DNA of 12,568 bases from Candidatus Glassiibacteriota bacterium (GTDB lineage Bacteria; Gemmatimonadota; Glassbacteria; GWA2-58-10). This document shows positions 7,132 through 12,568 of this stretch, one piece after another; position 1 is the stretch's first letter, and every line of letters starts with the position of its first letter. The translations under genes were made by a program, and so were the position numbers. The stretch covers positions 1 to 12,568 of the forward strand of contig JAUVUV010000019.1 of NCBI GenBank assembly GCA_030604975.1, read 5' to 3'. The notes below the pieces were generated by a model. That model saw nothing but the letters and a program-made list of their open reading frames with translations, searched no databases and was not told the DNA's origin.

Positions 7132-7265
7132 TCCTGTACGGCGAGTGCATTTACTGGCTTTCCCACTAATACATATTTGACAACAATCATATAGTAAAAA
7201 ACTTGCCTTTTCAGGTTAGTCGTCATGAGCCGCTGGCTTACCCGGAAACAATGAAAATGTTTCAT

Positions 7266-7292
7266 GTAGGGACACGGCGTGCCGTGTCCTGC
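7266..7292. repeat. GC-rich palindrome, copy 2 of the dispersed element
   Basis: GGACACGGC (7270-7278) pairs perfectly with GCCGTGTCC (7281-7289) around a GT loop. The outer GTA/TGC pair imperfectly with one bulge. The sequence GTAGGGACACGGCGTGCCGTGTCC is a close variant of the element at 990-1019, with compensating changes in both arms (G to A on one side, C to T on the other). It ends 90 bp before the dnaX start. Confidence 0.62.
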
Positions 7293-7382
7293 AGTGGTTT
7301 TTACCGAATCCATGAAATAACGTATCTTTGGTCCATTATTTTCGGAGCAGTTAATAGAAAGCACAAATACTCCTCTCATAAT

Positions 7383-9149
7383 ATGAGCTACCTGGTACTT
7401 GCACGAAAATACCGTCCCCTGGTTTTCGGGGATCTTGTTGCCCAGGAGCACGTGACCAGGACCCTGGTCAATGCAATCACCGCAGAACGGATCAGCCATG
7501 CCTACCTTTTTTCCGGCCCGCGCGGGATAGGCAAAACCTCCACGGCCAGGATCCTCGCCCGTGCGGTGAACTGTCCTAGCCGCCAGGGTGCAGACCCCTG
7601 CAACGAATGCGATTTCTGCCAGTCGATAATCCGCGGACGGTCGCTGGACGTGCTCGAGATCGACGGGGCTTCCAACCGCGGGATAGACGAAATCCGTGAC
7701 CTTCGGGAGCGGGTCGGCTACGCACCGAGCAGTAACAAGTATAAGATATATATTATCGATGAAGTTCACATGCTCACCCCGGAGGCTTTCAACGCTCTGC
7801 TGAAAACCCTGGAAGAACCCCCCTCGCATGTTATTTTTATTTTCGCTACCACCGCGTCTCACAAGGTACCGCCCACGATTCTCTCCCGCTGCCAGCGCTT
7901 TGATTTCAAGATCGTCCCCACTGTGGCGATTGTTTCGCAGCTGGAAAAGGTGTTGGAATCGGAAGGGATAAGGATGGGCGCCGAGGTACTAGAAATGATT
8001 GCCCGCAAAGCCGACGGAGCTATGCGCGACGCATTGAGTCTCTGCGACCAGGTAATAGCATTCTGCGACGGCGACTACACGGTGGAAAAGGCCTCGCAGG
8101 TTCTGGGAGTGCTGGATGCCGAACTGTTTTTCGGCCTGACCGAGCTGGTGAAAGAGCGCAACACGCTGGAGGTGGTGCGTTTCGTGGACCGCCTGGTGGA
8201 CAGCGGCGTGGACCTGGAGGAATTCTATGCCGAACTTGCCCGTCATTACAGGAATATGGTTATTTTCAAGCTCGGGGCTGAAGACCCCTCCGCTCTGGAT
8301 ATACCGGTGAATCATGCCGGGCGCTACAGCGAGCTGGTCGAGTTTTTCGAGGCGGAAGATCTGATCCGCAGCCTCCAACTGGTACTCCGTTTCGAGGAGA
8401 TTATCAAATTCAGCGGGCAGCAGAAAATATCGCTCGAGCTCCTGCTCATTCGATTGACATTGCTGGAGAAAAGCGTTAATATTAGCGACCTTTTAGCCAG
8501 TCTGGAGCAAGGAGCGCAGGGTGGACCTGCGAAGTCGCGGTTCAAGGCCCGGGCTGCGGACAAATCCGCCGAAAGGACACTTTCAGTTTCAACCAGTCCG
8601 CAATCCGGAGGCTCCTACCAGAAACAGGATAAACAAAAACCGGAACTCAAGGCTACCTCAGACATCCAACCCGCAGGAAAAGATTCATCGGCACCTGAAC
8701 CGGCCAAAGGTGATGAGCCTCACTCAGCCGGAAGAAAGCCAGAGCCGCGGAGTGATGAAGTTGATCTCGAGCTGGTGAAAAAGCATTGGCCCGATATCGT
8801 AAGCAAAATTAGAAGTTCTAGCCCTTCCCTGGCTACAGTACTCAGTTCGGCAGAGCCGGAACGATTCGAAAACAATACACTGACGCTGAAAGCAAACAAC
8901 GACCCTTACAATGTAGACAGATTGAATGCAGTCGCCGCCAGGCAGACGATTTGTGAAACGATAGTTAATGTTCTTGGACTTAAATCGTTACGTCTGGAAA
9001 TTTTACCGGTTGAAGAAAAGGCGGTTGGGAAGATAAATCTTGAAGAAAGGAACTCAAACCCGGCTTCAAAGTCTTTTGAACAGCTTTGCCGAAGTAATTC
9101 GCTGATGGGTAAAATCAGGGAGCTTTTCGACCCGGATTTGATTTCATAG
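7383..9149 (+). CDS. dnaX: DNA polymerase III subunit gamma/tau
   Basis: This is the clamp-loader ATPase of the replisome (588 residues from this start). The N-terminus MSYLVLARKYRPLVF is the family's canonical beginning, which sets the start at 7383 although the frame is open further upstream. It has a Walker A GPRGIGKT (45-52), a zinc module with Cys64, Cys73, Cys76 and Cys79, a Walker B IIDEVH (124-129), a sensor region SRC (168-170) and GAMRDAL (212-218). The clamp-loader collar domain follows to about residue 365. A Lys/Pro/Ser-rich linker (about 375-455) leads to a C-terminal tau-like domain (458-545). No classical A-AAA-AAG slippery site for making gamma was found. There is no clear Shine-Dalgarno just upstream. 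ebfC and recR follow, the usual dnaX-ebfC-recR order. Confidence 0.96.
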   Translation: MSYLVLARKYRPLVFGDLVAQEHVTRTLVNAITAERISHAYLFSGPRGIGKTSTARILARAVNCPSRQGADPCNECDFCQSIIRGRSLDVLEIDGASNRGIDEIRDLRERVGYAPSSNKYKIYIIDEVHMLTPEAFNALLKTLEEPPSHVIFIFATTASHKVPPTILSRCQRFDFKIVPTVAIVSQLEKVLESEGIRMGAEVLEMIARKADGAMRDALSLCDQVIAFCDGDYTVEKASQVLGVLDAELFFGLTELVKERNTLEVVRFVDRLVDSGVDLEEFYAELARHYRNMVIFKLGAEDPSALDIPVNHAGRYSELVEFFEAEDLIRSLQLVLRFEEIIKFSGQQKISLELLLIRLTLLEKSVNISDLLASLEQGAQGGPAKSRFKARAADKSAERTLSVSTSPQSGGSYQKQDKQKPELKATSDIQPAGKDSSAPEPAKGDEPHSAGRKPEPRSDEVDLELVKKHWPDIVSKIRSSSPSLATVLSSAEPERFENNTLTLKANNDPYNVDRLNAVAARQTICETIVNVLGLKSLRLEILPVEEKAVGKINLEERNSNPASKSFEQLCRSNSLMGKIRELFDPDLIS

Positions 9150-9229
9150 GCCTCGGTAGCAAAGGTGAAGTTCTTTCACTCTGAGTATATATTCTGTGCG
9201 CAAGACGGAATTTATCAAAGGAAACGAAT

Positions 9230-9559
9230 ATGAATAATATATCTCAACTGTTTCAGCAGGCACAAAAAATCCAAAGCAGATTCAAGGAAATGCAGCTCGA
9301 ACTAGAGAGTAAAAAGGTTGAGGCGACCAGTGGAGGCGGAATGGTGCGCGCGGTAGTCAACGGCAAGCAGGAGTTGTTGGAGTTGAGAATCGACCCGGAA
9401 GTAGTGAATCCCAAGGATGTGAATATGCTGGAGGAGCTTGTCTGTGCCGCGGTAAACAAGGCCCTGGAAAACAGCCGTGAAATGCTGGGCCAGGAGATGT
9501 CCAAAATTACCGGAGGGATAAAACTTCCCGGATTCTTTTCCAATATTCTCGGTGGTTAG
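9230..9559 (+). CDS. ebfC: YbaB/EbfC family nucleoid-associated protein
   Basis: This 109-residue protein has the full YbaB/EbfC pattern. An N-terminal helix (QAQKIQSRFKEMQ) is followed by the GGGMVRAVVNGKQEL strand region, then DPEVVNPKDVNMLEELV and a C-terminal helix ending KITGGIKLPGF. Family members form dimers that bind DNA and help organise the nucleoid. Its place between dnaX and recR is the conserved one. AAAGGA (9217-9222) sits 7 nt before the ATG. The 80-bp gap after dnaX has only a weak 5-bp hairpin (9165-9179) and no T-run, so co-transcription with dnaX is likely. Confidence 0.95.
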   Translation: MNNISQLFQQAQKIQSRFKEMQLELESKKVEATSGGGMVRAVVNGKQELLELRIDPEVVNPKDVNMLEELVCAAVNKALENSREMLGQEMSKITGGIKLPGFFSNILGG

Positions 9560-9565
9560 AGGATA

Positions 9566-10162
9566 ATGTCAGAGAGCGTGGAAAAGCTGATCAAAACTTT
9601 CAGCCGTTTGCCGGGAATCGGGGAAAAGACCGCGGGAAGGCTTACTTATCACCTGTTAAAGACGCCTGCGGAAGAAGCGAATCAGCTTGCGGAAGCGATC
9701 CTCGAGCTTAAGAAAAATGTGATCTTTTGCTCTATCTGCCGCAATATCACCGAGCAGGACCCGTGTGAAATCTGCCGCGATCCGCGCCGCGACCGAAGTG
9801 TGGTCTGTGTCGTGGAGGAACCTAGCGATGTCCGGGCGATCGAGGTCAGCGGCTCCTTTCGGGGACTTTACCACGTGCTTGGAGGAAGGCTTAGTCCTCT
9901 GGACGGAGTAAGTCCCGATGATCTTTCGCTCGATCTGCTTGTTCAGAGAATCGAGAAACCCGACCCCGGGATAAGCGAGGTGATAGTGGCCACCAACCCG
10001 AGTGTGGAAGGAGACACGACCGCACTATACATCCAGCGCCTGCTCACTGAAAAAAATGTCAGCGTAAGCCGGATCGCCTGCGGCCTTCCCGCCGGGAGTC
10101 ATCTCGAGTACATGGATTCATTCACTATCAGCCAGGCGCTTCAAGGGCGGCACAGCCTTTGA
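9566..10162 (+). CDS. recR: Recombination mediator protein RecR
   Basis: RecR works with RecO/RecF to load RecA on gapped DNA. At 198 residues it has the normal length. It shows the helix-hairpin-helix LPGIGEKTAGRL (15-26), a four-cysteine zinc finger (Cys55, Cys58, Cys67, Cys70), a Toprim domain beginning VVCVVEEPSDV (79-89), the TNPSVEGDTTA motif (143-153) and the C-terminal GLPAGSHLEYMDSFT segment. It starts 6 bp after the ebfC stop. GAGG (9559-9562) lies only 3 nt from the ATG, which is short, so coupling to ebfC translation probably helps. Confidence 0.96.
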   Translation: MSESVEKLIKTFSRLPGIGEKTAGRLTYHLLKTPAEEANQLAEAILELKKNVIFCSICRNITEQDPCEICRDPRRDRSVVCVVEEPSDVRAIEVSGSFRGLYHVLGGRLSPLDGVSPDDLSLDLLVQRIEKPDPGISEVIVATNPSVEGDTTALYIQRLLTEKNVSVSRIACGLPAGSHLEYMDSFTISQALQGRHSL

Positions 10163-10193
10163 GTACCTGAACTGACCGGTAGATAAAATAACT

Positions 10194-10212
10194 TTCAAGC
10201 CTCCGGCCTGAA
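10194..10212 (+). other. Small hairpin between recR and pgsA
   Basis: TTCA and TGAA, then GCC and GGC, pair around a TCC loop with a single A/C mismatch. No T-run follows, so it is not a convincing terminator. It lies just before the G-rich ribosome-binding region of pgsA and could affect initiation there. Confidence 0.2.
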
Positions 10213-10246
10213 ATACAATGCGAGCCGGGGGGGAAACATACTGAAA

Positions 10247-10864
10247 TTGCGCCATCTACCCAACAGCCTGACAGTATTGAGAATTCTTTTCAGCCCGATT
10301 CTTTTCTACCTGATCCTCGAGGCCGGGAGTTTCAGTGATTACGTGGTGGTTTATTACCTTTTCGTGATCGCCGCGATGACCGATGTCTACGACGGGAAAC
10401 TTGCACGCAGCCAGAAAAATATAACCACTTTCGGTAAGCTCCTTGACCCGATAGCCGATAAATTCCTTTTGGCTGCCACGCTGATTCCTTTCTATATGCT
10501 GAGCGGCCACGTGGCAATCTGCCGGTGGGTCACTCTGCCGATACTGCTGATTCTGCTCGGTAGGGAGGCGCTGGTCACGGCGCTGCGTTATTACTCCATG
10601 TGGCTCGGGTATATATTCAGCTCCAGCCGCTTGGCCAAATTCAAAACCGCTTTCCAGATGTTTTTTATCGGCTCGATCCTGGTCCACCTGGTCCACCGCA
10701 GAATGATGTTCGAGTATCCAGAATACGCCTACGGCTGGTTCGACCCGATCCACGACAAGATGAACGCAGTGGTGATCGTGATTGTCGTGGCGCTGTCGAT
10801 CACCTCGGCGCTGGAATATATTATCAAGAACCTGCCCGTGCTCTTCAAGCATTCGCGCGCATGA
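10247..10864 (+). CDS. pgsA: CDP-diacylglycerol--glycerol-3-phosphate 3-phosphatidyltransferase
   Basis: It makes phosphatidylglycerophosphate from CDP-diacylglycerol and glycerol-3-phosphate at the inner membrane. The full CDP-alcohol phosphotransferase motif is present: Asp46-x2-Asp49-Gly50-x2-Ala53-Arg54-x8-Gly63-x3-Asp67-x3-Asp71. The N-terminus LPNSLTVLRI is typical of PgsA, and several hydrophobic segments fit a polytopic membrane protein of about 205 residues. The start is uncertain. TTG at 10247 gives the usual N-terminus, and CTG at 10241 is better spaced from a run of seven G (10227-10233). An ATG at 10218 would join this frame only if the run had one more G. It overlaps pgpA by ATGA, so the two consecutive pathway enzymes are translationally coupled. 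Confidence 0.93.
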   Translation: MRHLPNSLTVLRILFSPILFYLILEAGSFSDYVVVYYLFVIAAMTDVYDGKLARSQKNITTFGKLLDPIADKFLLAATLIPFYMLSGHVAICRWVTLPILLILLGREALVTALRYYSMWLGYIFSSSRLAKFKTAFQMFFIGSILVHLVHRRMMFEYPEYAYGWFDPIHDKMNAVVIVIVVALSITSALEYIIKNLPVLFKHSRA

Positions 10865-11307
10865 ATCTCCTGATTAAACTGATCGCTTCGGGTCTGGGTA
10901 CCGGTTACTTTCCCATTGCCCCCGGAACCGCTGGTTCGGCTCTGGCCGCGGGAATCGCTTTCTGCTTCCTGCCCTGGTGGAACCCAGCTGGCGCCCTTGT
11001 GCTCAGTGGTACATGCTTTCTGGCCGGAGTGTACTGCGCGAACAGGGCGGAAAGATTCTGGGGCCATGACAGCGGGAAGATAGTGATAGACGAGATGGCG
11101 GGCATGTTTCTCTCGCTTGCTTTCCTCTCGCTGAACTGGACGAACCTAGTGACGGCTTTTTTCATCTTCCGGCTGCTTGATATTATCAAACCGCCCCCGG
11201 CACGGCAGCTAGAGCGACTGAGATCCGGCTGGGGTGTGATGGCCGATGACATTGTCGCCGGGGCTTATACTGCAATTCTGATGTTGGGAATCGAAAAATG
11301 GATGTGA
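10861..11307 (+). CDS. pgpA: Phosphatidylglycerophosphatase A family protein
   Basis: It removes the phosphate from phosphatidylglycerophosphate to give phosphatidylglycerol, the step after PgsA. The 148-residue protein has the PgpA hallmarks: GLGTGYFPIAPGTAGS (11-26), the acidic VIDEMAGM (75-82, Asp77 and Glu78), RLLDIIKPPP (104-113) and GVMADDIVAG (125-134, Asp129 and Asp130). It has several membrane segments. Its ATG overlaps the pgsA TGA and no separate ribosome-binding site is visible. Its own stop overlaps the cinA start by 10 bp. A longer frame upstream is only the alternative reading of pgsA, so ATG 10861 is chosen. Confidence 0.94.
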   Translation: MNLLIKLIASGLGTGYFPIAPGTAGSALAAGIAFCFLPWWNPAGALVLSGTCFLAGVYCANRAERFWGHDSGKIVIDEMAGMFLSLAFLSLNWTNLVTAFFIFRLLDIIKPPPARQLERLRSGWGVMADDIVAGAYTAILMLGIEKWM

Positions 11308-12209
11308 TCCTGCTATCTATCGGCACGGAAATCCTTAAAGGCCGTATTGTCAACACCAATTCCTACTATATGGCCGGACGTTTGTATGCAGCCGGGTTCA
11401 ACGTGAGCGAAATCCGTGTTATCTCCGACAGGCAAAGCCAGATTATCGATACCCTGAAAAAGTGTTTCGACAGGGTGGATATTGTTATCTCCACCGGCGG
11501 ACTGGGACCCACCAGGGATGACGTGACCAAAAGTGCGGCATGCCGTTTTTTCAACAGGCAGCTCGTGTTCGACCAGAAAATCTATGACAGACTGGAAGAA
11601 TTTTTTCTCAGGATCGGCTATAAGAGTTTCCCGCAACGGAGCCGGAACCAGGCTCTCGTGCCCGAAGGCGCGCATATGATGCCCAATCCCCGTGGCACTG
11701 CTCCTGGTTTGCTGATCGAGGAGAGCGGTAAGCTGCTATTTCTTCTGCCCGGCGTTCCAACAGAGATGAAAGCTCTGTTCGACGATCACGTGCTGCCTCT
11801 TCTGCTCGCACGTTTCCGGCAGGGCAAACCTGAGTCGGCGCTGGTGCGCACGGTGGGGCTGGGTGAAAGCCTGATCGCCGAGCGGATCGAGAAGGGCTTG
11901 AGCGAGGAGGAAATCTCGCTGCTCAACTACTACCCCCACGGCGGATTTGTGGATATCGTAATCGCCCAAACCGGTGCAGGAGGTAAAATTGATACAGGCA
12001 CCGTGGACCGTGTTGCCGAGCATGTCGCAAGCCTGCTGAGCGAGTATGTTTACACCAGGGACGAAAGAAGCCTTTTGCAGGTGATCGAGGGATGCTCACC
12101 GCCGGTGGCAAAACACTGGCTGTGGCCGAAAGCAGCACTGGCGGTCTTCTTGCGAAAAAAATCACAGACCTGCCGGGCGCAAGTGATTGGTTTGCCGCGG
12201 GGGTGGTGA
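11298..12209 (+). CDS. cinA: CinA N-terminal (MoCF-like) part, out of frame after residue 264
   Basis: Residues 1-264 are a normal CinA N-terminal COG1058/MoCF-like domain. They include IGTEILKGRIVNTNS (8-22), STGGLGPTRDDVTKSAA (65-81), LPGVPTEMKALFDDH (150-164) and the linker domain up to SLLQVIE (258-264). From about 12090 the frame runs into about 39 residues unlike any CinA (SPPVAKHWLWPK and on) and stops at 12209. The expected continuation is present in the -1 frame from 12089. One extra G in the GGG at 12089-12091 would rejoin them as a 416-residue CinA of normal length. CinA proteins combine a nucleotide pyrophosphatase-type domain with a nicotinamide-nucleotide amidase domain. This is either a sequence error, a real lesion or a split gene. 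Confidence 0.88.
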   Translation: MDVILLSIGTEILKGRIVNTNSYYMAGRLYAAGFNVSEIRVISDRQSQIIDTLKKCFDRVDIVISTGGLGPTRDDVTKSAACRFFNRQLVFDQKIYDRLEEFFLRIGYKSFPQRSRNQALVPEGAHMMPNPRGTAPGLLIEESGKLLFLLPGVPTEMKALFDDHVLPLLLARFRQGKPESALVRTVGLGESLIAERIEKGLSEEEISLLNYYPHGGFVDIVIAQTGAGGKIDTGTVDRVAEHVASLLSEYVYTRDERSLLQVIEGCSPPVAKHWLWPKAALAVFLRKKSQTCRAQVIGLPRGW

Positions 12210-12547
12210 GCTACTCGAACGAATCGAAAACGAAATTCCTCGGCGTGCCCGAGTCCCTGATCGCCTCCCACGGCGCGGTAAGCGAGGAGATTGCCAAGTT
12301 CATGGCCCAGGGTGCACGAACCAACTGCAATGCGGACTATGCGCTGGCAATCACTGGAATCGCCGGGCCCACGGGCGGAAGCAAGGAAAAACCTGTCGGT
12401 ACGGTTTATATCGCTGTTGCCTCAGAAGAATCCACCGAGGCCAGCCGGTTCAATTTCAACGGAGACCGCGAACAGATCAGGCACCGCAGCGTGGTCAAGG
12501 CATGCGAAATCCTCTGGCGCAGGCTCAAAGAGGAGCGCAGGGAATGA
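12092..12547 (+). CDS. cinA: CinA C-terminal (PncC-like) amidase part
   Basis: This 151-residue frame is a complete PncC/CinA C-terminal domain, the nicotinamide-nucleotide amidase that recycles NMN. It has AESSTGG (12-18, usually AESCTGG, with the catalytic serine region kept), LPGASDWFAAGVVSYSNESK (27-46), HGAVSEEIAKFMAQGA (60-75) and ITGIAGPTGGSKEKPVGTV (87-105). The domain looks undamaged, so selection still acts on it or the frame break is very recent. The ATG at 12092 may be only an internal Met of a full-length CinA. AGGG directly abuts it, too close for a good ribosome-binding site. Stand-alone PncC proteins of this size exist, so separate translation cannot be excluded. Confidence 0.85.
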   Translation: MLTAGGKTLAVAESSTGGLLAKKITDLPGASDWFAAGVVSYSNESKTKFLGVPESLIASHGAVSEEIAKFMAQGARTNCNADYALAITGIAGPTGGSKEKPVGTVYIAVASEESTEASRFNFNGDREQIRHRSVVKACEILWRRLKEERRE

Positions 12548-12568
12548 GTATAAATCCCTTTACTTTCA
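12544..12568 (+). CDS. Start of next gene, cut by window edge
   Basis: An ATG at 12544 overlaps the TGA of the CinA C-terminal frame as ATGA, and a purine-rich AGGAG-like stretch lies upstream (about 12527-12534). Only eight codons (MSINPFTF) are inside the window, too few to name it. The overlap continues the pattern of coupled genes. In other bacteria thpR or recA often follow cinA, but these residues neither support nor exclude that. Confidence 0.4.

Larger units (their letters stand above)
6977..7382. other. Intergenic region between the SGNH-TPR gene and dnaX
   Basis: These 406 bp lie between two divergent genes. They contain a GCGAG/CTCGC hairpin (7017-7032), overlapping AT-rich palindromes around TTTCAATGAAATTTC (7064-7078), a 20-codon mini-ORF with a strong ribosome-binding site (7069-7131) and a GC-rich palindrome (7266-7292). 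The dnaX frame stays open upstream to 7203, but that extension crosses the palindrome and matches nothing in DnaX, so I treat it as non-coding. SRP RNA or tRNA-Ser genes, which often precede dnaX, were looked for and not seen. Confidence 0.6.

Noticed and set aside
7177..7195. Sigma-70 promoter from TTGACA (7177) and TATAGT (7190)
   Set aside because: The boxes are separated by only 7 nt, far below the normal spacing, and no other -10 box lies at the right distance.
7006..7383. SRP RNA or tRNA-Ser before dnaX
   Set aside because: These often sit there, so I looked for the SRP Alu/S-domain loops and a cloverleaf. A faint T-loop-like string near 7091 has no matching arms.
7083..7862. 259-codon minus-strand frame across the dnaX upstream region and 5' part
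   Set aside because: Most of it is antisense to the certain dnaX gene, it has no family motif, and its open part upstream is short and crosses the palindrome.
8600..8800. Programmed frameshift in dnaX making a gamma form
   Set aside because: A-rich stretches occur (for example GTG-AAA-AAG near 8777), but none is an in-frame A-AAA-AAG-type heptamer with a downstream stem.

Overview
This window looks like chromosomal DNA from an uncultured, moderately GC-rich Gram-negative-type bacterium. The large secreted sugar-active protein, the PQQ-type beta-propeller protein and the SGNH/TPR protein, next to an ordinary dnaX-ebfC-recR block, remind me of lineages around the FCB/Gemmatimonadota area. That placement is an impression from gene content, not a tested phylogeny.

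Left part (1-7000), envelope-facing accessory genes. A minus-strand gene for an exported beta-propeller protein runs off the left edge. It is preceded by a 21-codon ORF that overlaps its start codon (ATGA). An AT-rich region of about 800 bp, rich in inverted repeats, separates it from a divergent plus-strand gene for a 1004-residue exported glycosidase-like protein (clan-A/GH42-like, with N-terminal sugar-binding-like and C-terminal beta domains). Convergent to that gene, only 24 bp away, is a minus-strand gene for a membrane-anchored SGNH hydrolase-like protein with two TPRs inside the hydrolase fold and seven more behind it.

Right part (7383-12568), a plus-strand housekeeping run. dnaX (clamp-loader subunit), ebfC/ybaB (nucleoid-associated protein) and recR (recombinational repair) come first. 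Then follow pgsA and pgpA, two consecutive steps of phosphatidylglycerol synthesis, and cinA, which is split by a -1 frameshift into an N-terminal MoCF-like part and a C-terminal PncC-like amidase part. A further gene begins at the right edge by an ATGA overlap. Overlaps at pgsA/pgpA, pgpA/cinA and cinA/next gene suggest co-transcription and translational coupling.

The most notable non-genic signals are: two copies of one GC-rich palindrome (990-1019 and about 7266-7292), the second just upstream of dnaX; the nested hairpins and a sigma-54-like motif in the divergent region; and two mini-ORFs with good ribosome-binding sites. I see no CRISPR array, transposase, phage gene, tRNA, rRNA or recognisable defence system.
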